From positions 1 through 43,899 of the forward strand of contig NZ_QFFM01000028.1 of assembly GCF_003129905.1 (NCBI RefSeq): DNA of 43,899 nt. The letters are read 5' to 3'. The stretch is from Bifidobacterium callitrichidarum. Lineage in GTDB: Bacteria > Actinomycetota > Actinomycetes > Actinomycetales > Bifidobacteriaceae. Under the pieces are notes generated by a model. It worked only from the letters and a program-made list of their open reading frames with translations, made no database searches and was not told the DNA's origin. Every line of letters starts with the position of its first letter. The stretch's first letter is position 1. A program made the translations under genes and the position numbers. Positions 35,103 to 43,570 of the stretch are shown here, piece after piece.

Positions 35103-36629
35103 ATGCAACTGTTCCGAACGAAATCCGTCGAACAGACCATTGCCGAAACAGGTGAAGAGGGCCGCAAGCTCAAGCGCAACCTGACTTGGTGGGATCTGTC
35201 CATTATGGGCGTGGCCGTCGCGGTCGGCGCCGGCATCTTCTCCGTGGGTGCGCAGGCCGCCGCCTTCCACGCGGGCCCGGCCGTGATCATCAGCTTCCTG
35301 ATCGCCGGCGTCGTGTGCGGCGCGGCCGTGATGTGCTACGCCGAGTTCGCCTCCATGATTCCGGTGGCCGGCTCCGCCTACACCTTCACGTACACCACCG
35401 TGGGCGAAATCATGGCGTGGATCATCGGCTGGGACCTCATCCTGGAGATGCTCATGGCCGGTTCCGTGATCTCCAAGTACTGGGGCGTCTACCTCAACGA
35501 CTTCATGCGACTGATGGGCTGGAACTTCAACACCAACCTCACGTTCGGCTCCTTCCACATCGACGTGGCCCCGATCATCATCGTCGCCTTCTTCACCACA
35601 CTGCTCGTGTTCGGCACCAAGATCGGCGCCCGCGTGGACGGCGCGATGACCGTGCTCAAAATCGCCATCGTGTTCTTCGTGGTGATCGTGGGCTTCTTCT
35701 ACGTCAAGGCCTCCAACTTCACCCCGTTCATCCCGCCGACCGAACCTGCCTCCTCCGTGGCCAGCTCCTCCGCCGTCTCCGGCGTGATGGGCCAGCCGCT
35801 GTGGCAGTGGGCCACCGGCATGGTCCCGTCCATCTACGGCGTGCCCGGCATCCTGTCCGGCGCGGCGCTCGTGTTCTTCGCGTTCATCGGCTTCGACGTG
35901 GTGGCCACCGCCTCCGAGGAGACCAAGGACCCGCACAAGAACGTGCCGCTGGGCATCGGCGTGGGTATGGCCCTCATCATCGTGATGTACATGCTCGTGG
36001 CCATCGTGACCACCGGCATGGTCTCCTACAAGGAACTTGCCCAGCAGGACAGCCCGTCACTGGCCACCGCGTTCGAGCTGGTGGGTGCCAACTGGGCCGC
36101 CAAGATCATCAGCTTCGGCATCGTGTTGGGCCTGGCCACCGTGGTGATGGTGCTGCTGCTCGGCCTGACCCGCATCGTCTTCGCCATGAGCCGTGACGGC
36201 CTGCTGCCGCGCAGCCTGTCCAAGACCGGCAAGCACGGCACCCCGGCCGGCCTGCAGATCGCCGTCGGCGTGGTGGTGGCCCTCGTGGCCGCCCTGTTCG
36301 ACATCGGCGTGCTCTCCGACATGGTGAACATCGGCACGCTGTCCGCCTTCACGCTCGTGGCCATCTCCATCCCGATCATGCGCAAGAAGCGCCCCGACCT
36401 GCCGCGCGCCTTCAAGATCCCCGGCAACCCGTGGGTTCCGATCTTCATCGGCCTGGCGAACCTGTGGCTCATGCTCAACCTCACCGTGCTCACCTGGATC
36501 CGTTTCCTGGTGTGGCTGGTCGTCGGTTTCGCCATCTACTTCGGCTACGGCTACCGCCACGCACGCCTCGGCACCGGAGACCTGAGCGAGGAGCTGTCCG
36601 AGGAGACCAATCAGGCCATCAACGGCTGA
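35103..36629 (+). CDS. APC-superfamily amino acid permease (CAT-like)
   Basis: 508 aa with about 12-14 TM helices. N-terminal LTWWDLSIMGVAVAVGAGIF carries the GxG(A)GIF substrate-binding turn of the APC fold; FAFIGFDVVATASEE is characteristic of the cationic amino acid transporter group, and the loop VFAMSRDGLLP is also typical. Likely substrate is a cationic or branched neutral amino acid. ATG 35103 chosen from its strong ribosome site and promoter; the longer reading from 34962 precedes the promoter. Confidence 0.9.
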   Translation: MQLFRTKSVEQTIAETGEEGRKLKRNLTWWDLSIMGVAVAVGAGIFSVGAQAAAFHAGPAVIISFLIAGVVCGAAVMCYAEFASMIPVAGSAYTFTYTTVGEIMAWIIGWDLILEMLMAGSVISKYWGVYLNDFMRLMGWNFNTNLTFGSFHIDVAPIIIVAFFTTLLVFGTKIGARVDGAMTVLKIAIVFFVVIVGFFYVKASNFTPFIPPTEPASSVASSSAVSGVMGQPLWQWATGMVPSIYGVPGILSGAALVFFAFIGFDVVATASEETKDPHKNVPLGIGVGMALIIVMYMLVAIVTTGMVSYKELAQQDSPSLATAFELVGANWAAKIISFGIVLGLATVVMVLLLGLTRIVFAMSRDGLLPRSLSKTGKHGTPAGLQIAVGVVVALVAALFDIGVLSDMVNIGTLSAFTLVAISIPIMRKKRPDLPRAFKIPGNPWVPIFIGLANLWLMLNLTVLTWIRFLVWLVVGFAIYFGYGYRHARLGTGDLSEELSEETNQAING

Positions 36630-36655
36630 TTGACGTCTGCTTTGCTTGCTCTCTA

Positions 36656-36689
36656 GGGCTTCCCTCCCATCACGGAGGGAAGCCCTTTT
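36656..36689 (+). terminator. Rho-independent terminator of the permease
   Basis: GGGCTTCCCTCC-catcac-GGAGGGAAGCCC followed by TTTT. Confidence 0.9.
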
Positions 36690-36702
36690 CGTTCCTTTTC
36701 TT

Positions 36703-36751
36703 GGCTCCCCTTGTCAGGGGAGCTGTCGCCGGAGGCGACTGAGGGGTAGTC
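36703..36751 (+). repeat. Structured repeat, short form (A)
   Basis: GGCTCCCCTTGTCAGGGGAGC hairpin without its outermost pair broken, then GTCGCC-gga-GGCGAC and tail TGAGGGGTAGTC. The best-preserved A copy; its head is identical to that of B copies up to GTCAGG. Confidence 0.85.
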
Positions 36752-36862
36752 TCCGGCGGCATGTGAACAGCGTGTGTGAAAGGATTCTCCGCCCTGACAT
36801 CGTGTCAACGAGTCCGACCGCGAGACTATCCTTGAAACCAGCTTTATTTCAAGGAGGATTCC

Positions 36863-37183
36863 ATGCCATACGTTGTCGCTCAGCCTTGCGTGGACGTCAA
36901 GGACAAGGCCTGCGTGGACGAGTGCCCGGTCGACTGCATTTACGAGGGCTCCCGTTCGCTGTACATCAACCCGAACGAATGCGTTGACTGCGGCGCATGC
37001 GAGCCCGTGTGCCCCACCGAGGCCATCTTCTACGAGGATGACCTGCCGGAGGAGTGGGCTTGGTACAAGGACGCCGCCGCCAACTTCTTCGCCGAAGTGG
37101 GCGATTTCGGTGGTGCTTCCGCCCATGGCCCGATCGGCAAGGACCCGGAGCAGGTGGCCGCGCTGCCGCCGCAGAACCAGTGA
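36863..37183 (+). CDS. 7Fe ferredoxin (FdxA/FdxC-type)
   Basis: 106 aa. Cys9, Cys17 and Cys50 are positioned to hold a [3Fe-4S] cluster and Cys21, Cys40, Cys43 and Cys46 a [4Fe-4S] cluster; Cys25 matches the free Cys of Azotobacter ferredoxin I. AAGGAGGATTCC precedes ATG 36863, an excellent ribosome site consistent with high expression. Low-potential electron carrier. Followed by dapC as in mycobacteria (Rv1177-Rv1178), though a terminator separates them here. Confidence 0.95.
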   Translation: MPYVVAQPCVDVKDKACVDECPVDCIYEGSRSLYINPNECVDCGACEPVCPTEAIFYEDDLPEEWAWYKDAAANFFAEVGDFGGASAHGPIGKDPEQVAALPPQNQ

Positions 37184-37260
37184 GCCAGCCTGGGCCTGCG
37201 TGACTGATGCAAGCTTGATGTGCATCTGATGCGCGCCCGGCTGCCGCATTCCGACGCATA

Positions 37261-37297
37261 ACGAACCCCCGACCCATCCCGGCCGGGGGTTCGTCGT
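37261..37297 (+). terminator. Rho-independent terminator of the ferredoxin gene
   Basis: ACGAACCCCCG ... CGGGGGTTCGT; the following tract is short, so partial read-through into dapC is possible. Confidence 0.7.
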
Positions 37298-37333
37298 ATC
37301 TTAGGTAGGTACTTGCCACAGAAAGGGTTCCAC

Positions 37334-38518
37334 ATGGGCTTCCACGCATATTCCTCCCCGTACGACTGGTCCCGCATCGCCGGCTTCAAGGCCACGGCCA
37401 AGGCGGCGCCGGGCGGCATGGTCGACCTGTCCGTAGGCTCGCCCGTGGATCCCGTGCCCGACTCCGTGCGCGAGGCGTTGTCCGCCACGTCCGATGCGGC
37501 CAACGCCCACGGCTACCCTGTCACCGTCGGCACCGCGGACCTCAAGGCCGCCATCGACACCTGGTTCCGCACCATGCGCGGCGTGGACCTGAAGTCCATC
37601 AACGCGGCCGCCGTACCCACCGTGGGCTCCAAGGAGGCCGTGGCGCTCATGGCCTCGCTGCTGCATCTGGGCCCGGGCGATGTGGTGGTCCAGCCCAAGG
37701 TCTCCTATCCCACGTACGAGATCGGCACACAGCTCGCCGGTGCCACCGTGGCCAAGGTGGACGACATCACGGACGTCGAATCCTGGGTGCACATTCCCGG
37801 CGTCAAGGCCGTCTGGGTCAACTCCCCGTGCAACCCCACCGGCGAGATCATCTCGGCCGAATGGCTCGCGGACATCGTTGCCGCCGCCCGCCGCATCGGT
37901 GCGGTGGTGCTGTCCGACGAATGCTATGCGTTGATGGACTGGCGTGCCGTGCGCGATTCCGCGCCCGAGGCCGAATCGAACGAGCCGGCCGCCGGCGATG
38001 GCGCCTTCAGCCTGTCCGCCGCACCCTGCGCTCTGAACCCGCACATCTGCGAAGGCTCGGCCAGCGGCATCCTGGTGCTCTACTCGCTGTCCAAGCAGTC
38101 CAACATGGCCGGTTACCGCACCGCCCTGATCGCCGGCGACTACCGTCTGGTGACGGAGATGAGCGAGTTCCGCAAGCAGATCGGCCAGATCATCCCCGGA
38201 CCGGTGCAGGCCGCCATGGCCGCGGGCCTGAACGATGCGGCCTCCGTGCATGTGCAGTGGTCGCGGTACCGCCGTCGCCTGGCCGCGCTGGTCAAGGCGC
38301 TGAATGCGTATGGTTACGAGGCGTCGATGCCGGCAGGCGCGCTGTACGTGTGGGTCAAGGCCAAGTCCGGCGACTGCTGGACGGATATGGCCGAACTCGC
38401 CAAGATCGGCGTCGTTCCGAGCCCCGGCGAGTTCTACGGCGCCCCCGCCTATCTGCGGTTCTCCTCCACGGCCACCGACGAGGCCATTGACTCCGCCTGC
38501 GCCCGCCTCGCCGCGTAA
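37334..38518 (+). CDS. dapC: N-succinyldiaminopimelate aminotransferase-like protein
   Basis: 394 aa, PLP fold type I. Landmarks: VGSKEAVALMASLLHLGPGD, NSPCNPTGEI, SDECYALMDW and Schiff-base Lys254 in YSLSKQSNMAGYR. Position next to the 7Fe ferredoxin and this sequence group match actinobacterial DapC, which makes N-succinyl-LL-DAP for lysine and peptidoglycan. ATG 37334 follows AAAGGG. Other aminotransferase activities cannot be excluded. Confidence 0.85.
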   Translation: MGFHAYSSPYDWSRIAGFKATAKAAPGGMVDLSVGSPVDPVPDSVREALSATSDAANAHGYPVTVGTADLKAAIDTWFRTMRGVDLKSINAAAVPTVGSKEAVALMASLLHLGPGDVVVQPKVSYPTYEIGTQLAGATVAKVDDITDVESWVHIPGVKAVWVNSPCNPTGEIISAEWLADIVAAARRIGAVVLSDECYALMDWRAVRDSAPEAESNEPAAGDGAFSLSAAPCALNPHICEGSASGILVLYSLSKQSNMAGYRTALIAGDYRLVTEMSEFRKQIGQIIPGPVQAAMAAGLNDAASVHVQWSRYRRRLAALVKALNAYGYEASMPAGALYVWVKAKSGDCWTDMAELAKIGVVPSPGEFYGAPAYLRFSSTATDEAIDSACARLAA

Positions 38519-38523
38519 GTCTT

Positions 38524-38699
38524 GGCTCTGTTGACATGCCCTCATTCTTGGCTCCCCTTGAAGAACGCCGCCGTGGATCGGACAGTCCTGTGGACTGTCC
38601 GTAGGCGGCGTGCGAGACGATAGTCGAGCCAGCAGATTGCGAACGAAGTTCGTCATTTATTCCGGACGAGCTGGCCGCGAAGCGGACTGAGGGGTAGTC
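38524..38699 (+). mobile_element. Decayed inverted-repeat element carrying the most diverged B repeat
   Basis: Left end GGCTCTGTTGACATG lacks 11 bases of the usual terminus; no right terminal repeat. The interior stem is ACGCCGCC / GGCGGCGT and the hairpin CGGACAGTCC-tgt-GGACTGTCCG, both replaced relative to other copies yet perfectly paired; internal loop GTGGAT/TA. Last hairpin GGCCGC-gaa-GCGGAC. Confidence 0.8.
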
Positions 38700-38740
38700 T
38701 CGCTCTTATGCAGCTGGAGCACAGGAATGTCGCCGTTCCA

Positions 38741-40015
38741 CTACGCCCCGAACTGCACGGCCCTGTTGCCGAACTTGCGGCGCACCGCATCCAGCGCGGC
38801 CTCCGCATCGTGCCGCTTCGCTTCGGACGTGCGCCCGCGCACGTCATCGGCCTCCTCAAGCATGTCCTCCAATGATGGCTGCACCGCGGTGGACGCCGTC
38901 TCGCTGAGCGACGACGTACTCATGCCGGCCAGTCGGATCAGCTTCGGCAGCGGCGTATCCGGTCCCGCAGCGGCCGGTATTCCCAGCATCGTCTTCAACT
39001 GCCGCACGCACTCGGGATACAGCACGCCGGCCGTATCGGTCGGACGTCCCATCGTGAACGACCGGGTCTGGTAACTCAGGTCCGCGAACCGCAGCTTGAC
39101 GGTGAGCGTCCGCGCCATCAGTCCCTTGCGCCGCAACGTACCGGCCACCTCGTCGCAGGCCGACCTCAGCAGCCCGCACACCACGCGCATGTCCCGCGTG
39201 TCCTGTGGCAGGGTGCGTTCGGAGCCGATGGACTTCTCCTCGCGCACCGTGGTGATTTCGCGCGAGTCCAGCCCGTGCGAGGCCATCCACAGTCCGCGTG
39301 CGGCGGCGGGGGAGCCGGTGGCGCGGGTCAGTGCGGTCTCGTCCATCCGTGCCAGGTCGGCCACCGAATTCACGCCCCACGCATTGAGCCGGCGTTCCAA
39401 TGACGGGCCGATGCCCGGGATGCCGCGCAACGGCATCATCTGCACGAATTCCGCGGACCGGGCGGCGGGGATGAGCAGCATGCCGTTCGGCTTGGCGTTG
39501 GTGGAGGCCATTTTGGCGATGAGTTTGTTGCAGGCGATACCCACCGAGCAGGTCACATGGAACCGCGCGGACACCTGCTCGCGGATCCACGCGCCGATGG
39601 CGCTCGGACGCTCCCATTCCAGCAGCGCGGCGGAGACGTCCATGTATCCCTCGTCCACCGAGACCTGCTCGAACCGGTCGGTGATGGTCAGGAACACCTC
39701 ATGCATGATGCGATGGGATATCGCACGGTAGTAGCGCATATCCACCGGCAGAAAGACGCCGTCCGGGCACAGCTGATGCGCGCGGGCCGCCGGCATGGCC
39801 GAATTGATGCCGTATTTCCTGGCCTCGTAGCTTGCGGCGGACACCACCGCGCGCGGGCCGGTGCCGATGATCACCGGTTTGCCCTTGAGTTCGGGATGCC
39901 GTGCCACTTCCAGCGAGGCGTAGAAGGCGTCCATGTCGATGTGCAGCACCGTGCAACCGGTTTCGTCGTGCCCCCAATCGCGTTTGGCGGCGGCCAGTCT
40001 CGGTGCGGTACTCAT
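38741..40015 (-). CDS. dinB: DNA polymerase IV (Y family)
   Basis: 424 aa. Palm motif LHIDMDAFYASLE near the N-terminus, second catalytic motif SVDEGYMD, where most DinB proteins have DEAY/FLD, so the Ala after the catalytic Glu is Gly; helix-hairpin-helix GIPGIGPSLERRL; little-finger domain from about 250. The C-terminus lacks a clear beta-clamp peptide that I can recognise. It performs error-prone translesion synthesis. ATG 40015 follows TACAAT at 7 nt; the longer reading from 40099 is unlikely. Confidence 0.92.
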   Translation of the reverse strand: MSTAPRLAAAKRDWGHDETGCTVLHIDMDAFYASLEVARHPELKGKPVIIGTGPRAVVSAASYEARKYGINSAMPAARAHQLCPDGVFLPVDMRYYRAISHRIMHEVFLTITDRFEQVSVDEGYMDVSAALLEWERPSAIGAWIREQVSARFHVTCSVGIACNKLIAKMASTNAKPNGMLLIPAARSAEFVQMMPLRGIPGIGPSLERRLNAWGVNSVADLARMDETALTRATGSPAAARGLWMASHGLDSREITTVREEKSIGSERTLPQDTRDMRVVCGLLRSACDEVAGTLRRKGLMARTLTVKLRFADLSYQTRSFTMGRPTDTAGVLYPECVRQLKTMLGIPAAAGPDTPLPKLIRLAGMSTSSLSETASTAVQPSLEDMLEEADDVRGRTSEAKRHDAEAALDAVRRKFGNRAVQFGA

Positions 40016-40022
40016 GCACTCC

Positions 40023-40028
40023 ATTGTA
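40023..40028 (-). promoter_or_regulatory. -10 element (leaderless) of dinB
   Basis: TACAAT on the minus strand, 7 nt before ATG 40015. The GGAG in between is too close to the ATG for a normal ribosome site. Confidence 0.45.
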
Positions 40029-40174
40029 GAAGTCGGACGTATAGGCATACGGCCGTATGGCGGACTTGGCGGTTCCATGTGTGCTGCATCTGCCCACATC
40101 GTGCCCTTGTCTCACAGTCACATCCGCAATCTGATCAATCTCATCGCCGCCCGTTTCTGTCCCTGCGCACCGAG

Positions 40175-40180
40175 TAGCGT
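40175..40180 (+). promoter_or_regulatory. -10 element (leaderless) of the EamA transporter gene
   Basis: TAGCGT, 7 nt before ATG 40188; no Shine-Dalgarno sequence. Confidence 0.4.
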
Positions 40181-40187
40181 GAGTCCT

Positions 40188-41144
40188 ATGCAGCAGTTGA
40201 AGCGAGCGATAATCAGTCTTCTCAACCGGGTTCCGGTGGTGTTCATCGTGATTGGAGAGGCACTGGTGATCTACCTTGCCACGGCCATCGCCAAACTCGC
40301 GTTCACCCAGCTCGACCCGCTGTATTCGGTCTGGTACCGCGTGGGGTTCATGGCGGTGCTGCTGTTGGTTTGGCGTCGCCCGTGGAGCGTGGCCAAGCGG
40401 GGGCGTCTGTTCCATCGCAGCGCGCGTTCCTGGGGACTGGTCGTGCTGCTTGGTTGCGCATTGGTGCTGATGAACACGATGTTTTATGTGGCCATCAGTA
40501 ACATGGACATGGGCATCGCCGTGGCCATCGAGTTCTTGGGGCCGCTGTCCGTGGCGGTGATCACCGGGCGTAGCTGGCGTGAACGGCTCGGCATCGGCAT
40601 CGCGGCGATCGGCGTGGTGCTGCTTGCCGGCATCTCCTTGGCGAATCCATCCGGGCATGGCACCTTCCTGGTGGGTCTGATTGCGATTCTCATCGGCGGG
40701 TCGATGTGGGGCGTGTACATCGTGACCGGGCGACGTGTGGCGGCCGGTGGCAATTCGCTGGACAACCTGTGCATCGCCGTGACCATCGGTTGGCTGGTGC
40801 AATCGGTGTTCCTGGGTGTGCCGGCCGTCAGGCATGTGATCTGGCCCAAGCCGGACGCCACGTGGGCGCTTGAGCCTGGTGGCTCGCTAAAGCTGCTGGC
40901 ATTGTTGTTCGTTATCTCCCTGATGGCCTCGTTCATTCCATACGTGATTGAGCAGATCACGCTGCGCCGCACCACGTCCGGCGCGTTTTCGGTGATGCAG
41001 TCCATCAACCCCGCGATGGCTGTGGCCGTGGGACTTGCGTTCGGCGAAATCCCGAGCGTGGGGGAGATCATCGGCGTGGCGCTGGTGATCTGTGCCGTAA
41101 TCGTCACCTTCTCCGGTGATGCCGCGCCGGCCAAGGGCAAGTGA
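40188..41144 (+). CDS. EamA/DMT-family exporter (RhtA-like)
   Basis: 318 aa with ten predicted TM helices in two EamA repeats (about 15-150 and 165-310). The second half carries ALRRTTSG-like text (TLRRTTSGAFSVMQSINPAMA) and FGEIPS, as in RhtA/YdcZ-type homoserine-threonine exporters. Substrate uncertain. ATG 40188 preferred because the -10 lies seven bases before it. Confidence 0.85.
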   Translation: MQQLKRAIISLLNRVPVVFIVIGEALVIYLATAIAKLAFTQLDPLYSVWYRVGFMAVLLLVWRRPWSVAKRGRLFHRSARSWGLVVLLGCALVLMNTMFYVAISNMDMGIAVAIEFLGPLSVAVITGRSWRERLGIGIAAIGVVLLAGISLANPSGHGTFLVGLIAILIGGSMWGVYIVTGRRVAAGGNSLDNLCIAVTIGWLVQSVFLGVPAVRHVIWPKPDATWALEPGGSLKLLALLFVISLMASFIPYVIEQITLRRTTSGAFSVMQSINPAMAVAVGLAFGEIPSVGEIIGVALVICAVIVTFSGDAAPAKGK

Positions 41145-41179
41145 TTTGGTTCCGTTGAACCGGGGTTGACGTGTTTTTG

Positions 41180-41366
41180 GGCTCTGTTAAACCAAGATTG
41201 GCATGCCCCTTATTCTCGGCCCTCTTTGTCAGGACATTGCCGTGAAGCAAACAGCGGAGCTGTTTGTAGGCAATGTGCGAGACGAAAGTCGAGCCAGTAG
41301 GCTGCGAACGGAGTTCGTCCTTAATTGCAGGACGAGTTGTCAGCGAAGCCGATTTAGGAACAGTCC
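41180..41366 (+). mobile_element. Inverted-repeat element, long form, right end lost
   Basis: Left terminus GGCTCTGTTAAACCAAGATT intact; interior B repeat with ACATTGCC / GGCAATGT and CAAACAGC / GCTGTTTG; the final hairpin is mutated and the right terminal repeat is missing. With the 123 bp that follow it fills the gap before tRNA-Ser, where nothing else was recognised. Confidence 0.8.
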
Positions 41367-41489
41367 CGCAGAATATTAGAGATAACGGCATTGTTCGATG
41401 CCGCGCGACAGGCGCGAACGACATCCGTGGTTCACGATATCCGCAAAGTGTGGTACAGTATTTTGCTGTTGCGCTTCAATGCTCAACAC

Positions 41490-41577
41490 GGAGTCATGCC
41501 TGAGTGGCCGATAGGGGCACCCTGCTAAGGTGTTAGTCGCTTTTCGCGGCTCGAGGGTTCGAATCCCTCTGACTCCG
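41490..41577 (+). tRNA. tRNA-Ser (GCT)
   Basis: Acceptor GGAGTCA / TGACTCC, anticodon GCT in CTGCTAA, long variable arm TAGTCGCTTTTCGCGGCT, T-arm GTTCGAATC. Confidence 0.95.
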
Positions 41578-41582
41578 CATCC

Positions 41583-41614
41583 AAGGGTTTCCGGAAAAAC
41601 CGGAAACCCTTTTC
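41583..41614 (+). terminator. Rho-independent terminator of tRNA-Ser
   Basis: AAGGGTTTCCGG-aaaaa-CCGGAAACCCTT then TTC. Confidence 0.85.
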
Positions 41615-41659
41615 TCGTCTTAGAACCGTTGGAACCGTCTGAGACGGCCAGCCATCTCT

Positions 41660-41779
41660 CAAACCCTCACTATGTATGCGGCTGGACGAAGGGTCCGCAT
41701 ACATAGTGACGTTTCGCATGTCCAAATCCTCACTATGTATGCGAGGGCATGGTTGAAGCGCATACATAGTGAGGGTTTG
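41660..41779. repeat. Two tandem palindromes at 63-bp spacing (array 2)
   Basis: TCACTATGTATGCG begins at 41667 and 41730, each followed after 15 nt by its exact complement (41696-41709 and 41759-41772). The outermost arms extend to 21 bases (CAAACCC added at the left, GGGTTTG at the right). All four arms are interchangeable, so one long or two short hairpins can form. Unrelated in sequence to array 1 but with the same period. Confidence 0.9.
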
Positions 41780-41860
41780 AATCGCCGGTTTGCGATGAAC
41801 GGAGCATGCACGGTGCGTGGCCGTTGGCTGTATTGACAACTCACCGATGTTGCGCGGGAA

Positions 41861-41866
41861 TAGCAT
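41861..41866 (+). promoter_or_regulatory. -10 element (leaderless) of the membrane protein
   Basis: TAGCAT, 6 nt before ATG 41873; no Shine-Dalgarno sequence. Confidence 0.45.
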
Positions 41867-41872
41867 GGACGC

Positions 41873-42859
41873 ATGGAAGGTCAGTACCCCGTCGATGCCG
41901 ATGCGGCGTCCACCATGAACGATGTGGTCCAGGAACGCGACTGGACCATGCTCCGCCGCATCCGCGTCAAAGCGCTGATTTGGACGGTCCTGCTCGTCAT
42001 CGTGTTTGCGGTCGCCGTATTCGCATGGTTCGCACCGAAAGGCACCGCGCTCGCAAAAGCGTATGGCTATCTGGCCATTGCCGCGCTTGCCGTGTTCATC
42101 GTCGCCGTCACATACCTTGTGGGTTGGTCGCGTGGCAGCAGCCAACTGCACGCCACGAGCGCCGGCGATGAAATCTGGGTGCGATACACCCTCGAAGGCC
42201 CGGTCTTCGGCTCGATGGAATGGTGGTGGACCGCACCGCCCGTCAACCCCGATCTTCACCGACGCAAGGTGCTCATCATCGGCATACTGCTGGTCGTGGT
42301 GGCACTGATTTTCGCTGCGGGCGGCATCGCCGGGGCGGTGCTTGCACCGGCTCTGTTCAGCCGAATCATATCCATGGCGATGGTGCTGATCGCCGTTCCG
42401 CCGCTCTCCGCGGCCGTCGCCGCGTTCAGTTTCCTCCATAGTCCGACGTCGGCCAATCTGCGGTGGTTCATCTACGCGCGACGGTTCTCCTTCTGGTTCA
42501 CGCTCGTCGCCGCGGCTATCGTGTTGCTGCTATCCGACGATGCCACGCAAACAGCGTCGATGCTCGGCCTTATGGCCGTGATGTGGACGCTCGTCGCCGG
42601 CGCCGCGTCAGGCATGCGCAACGCCGCGGAGACCTCGCTGATGCGTCGTGGTGCCTTCGCGGAACAGCGGTCCGGCATCGACCGCGACCTGCGCCGTATG
42701 GCCGCCGAAAACCCACAGACCGTCTTCGACCCAACGGGCATGGACCAGGTACGCAAGCGCCGTGAGCGTAAGCTCGCCATTCGATATACGCTCGGCGTCG
42801 CGGCGTTCATCCTCGTCATCGTCATCGAAGTGCTGGTCAAACTGTTGCTGGAGCGGTGA
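41873..42859 (+). CDS. Conserved-looking membrane protein, function unknown
   Basis: 328 aa. About seven TM helices: two near 33-80, two near 135-185, two near 205-245 and a C-terminal one at about 300-325. Between the first pairs is a soluble segment with HATSAGDEIWVRYTLEG and the Trp-rich EWWWTAPP. A cytoplasmic charged stretch (MRRGAFAEQRSGIDRDL) precedes the last helix. I do not recognise the family. Third-position G/C bias and start context support a real gene. Confidence 0.75.
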   Translation: MEGQYPVDADAASTMNDVVQERDWTMLRRIRVKALIWTVLLVIVFAVAVFAWFAPKGTALAKAYGYLAIAALAVFIVAVTYLVGWSRGSSQLHATSAGDEIWVRYTLEGPVFGSMEWWWTAPPVNPDLHRRKVLIIGILLVVVALIFAAGGIAGAVLAPALFSRIISMAMVLIAVPPLSAAVAAFSFLHSPTSANLRWFIYARRFSFWFTLVAAAIVLLLSDDATQTASMLGLMAVMWTLVAGAASGMRNAAETSLMRRGAFAEQRSGIDRDLRRMAAENPQTVFDPTGMDQVRKRRERKLAIRYTLGVAAFILVIVIEVLVKLLLER

Positions 42860-42880
42860 GAAAGGAAGAGGGAAGAGTTG

Positions 42881-43102
42881 GGCTCTGTTAAACCAAGATT
42901 GACATGAATTCCGCCGGACTACCCCTCAGTCGACTTCGTCGCCAGCTCGTCCTGCAATTAAAGACGAACTCCGTTCGCAGCCTACTGGCTCGACTGTCGT
43001 CTCGCACATTGCCTACAAACAGCTCTGCTGTTTGCTTCACGGCAATGTCCTGACAAGGGGAGCCAAGAATAAGGAGCATGTCAACCTTGGTCTAACAGAG
43101 CC
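42881..43102 (-). mobile_element. MITE-like element, long form, internal repeat reversed
   Basis: Both 26-bp termini are present (right end with three differences). Flanks AAGAGTTG and AAGAATTA agree at six of eight positions, consistent with a decayed 8-bp duplication. Interior is a B repeat in minus orientation with standard stems. 21 bp after the stop of the membrane-protein gene. Confidence 0.85.
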
Positions 43103-43570
43103 AAGAATTAACAGAGCAGCTAGGCCATCGGGCGGGCGCACTGATGACAAGTCCGATCGGAGCATAACGGCAAGCGGGCCACAAGCCAAGCTACAAACGA
43201 AACTAACCATACGAAAGCCCGGTCCATCCGGCTCGCACGCCTTCGCGCCACGTAGCAATACGGGGGTATCACAGCACATCCCCAATGTTCGGAACAGAAC
43301 CTCATCGTGCATCCGCTACGAGTAGCGGAGCCGGAGGTACGCCATTGTCCGTCCGCCTCCAATCCATAACTCTAGCGGCATCGGGCCGGCGGCACGTCGA
43401 AGACACCGCGGCAAATATCGGCAAAATGTCGCATATGCAAACGGATCTGCCTGCGGCGGGCGTGTCCGCCATGCCCCCGTCGTGCGCAGCGACGAAACAT
43501 TCACGGGTTCCCCGACATCACCAGGCGGTAGTCTGATAGCAGAAGAAGAGCCAGTCGAAGGGGAAGTGGC
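43103..43570 (+). other. Intergenic region upstream of the CapA-family gene
   Basis: 468 bp without credible coding potential. No promoter, RNA gene or palindrome could be assigned with confidence. Confidence 0.4.

Noticed and set aside
41180..41366. Intact transposable element
   Set aside because: Right terminus is missing and the last hairpin is mutated, so it is listed as decayed.
42881..43102. Hidden transposase in the inverted-repeat elements
   Set aside because: Elements are 124-222 bp and all frames are broken or short; no DDE or Y1 motifs.
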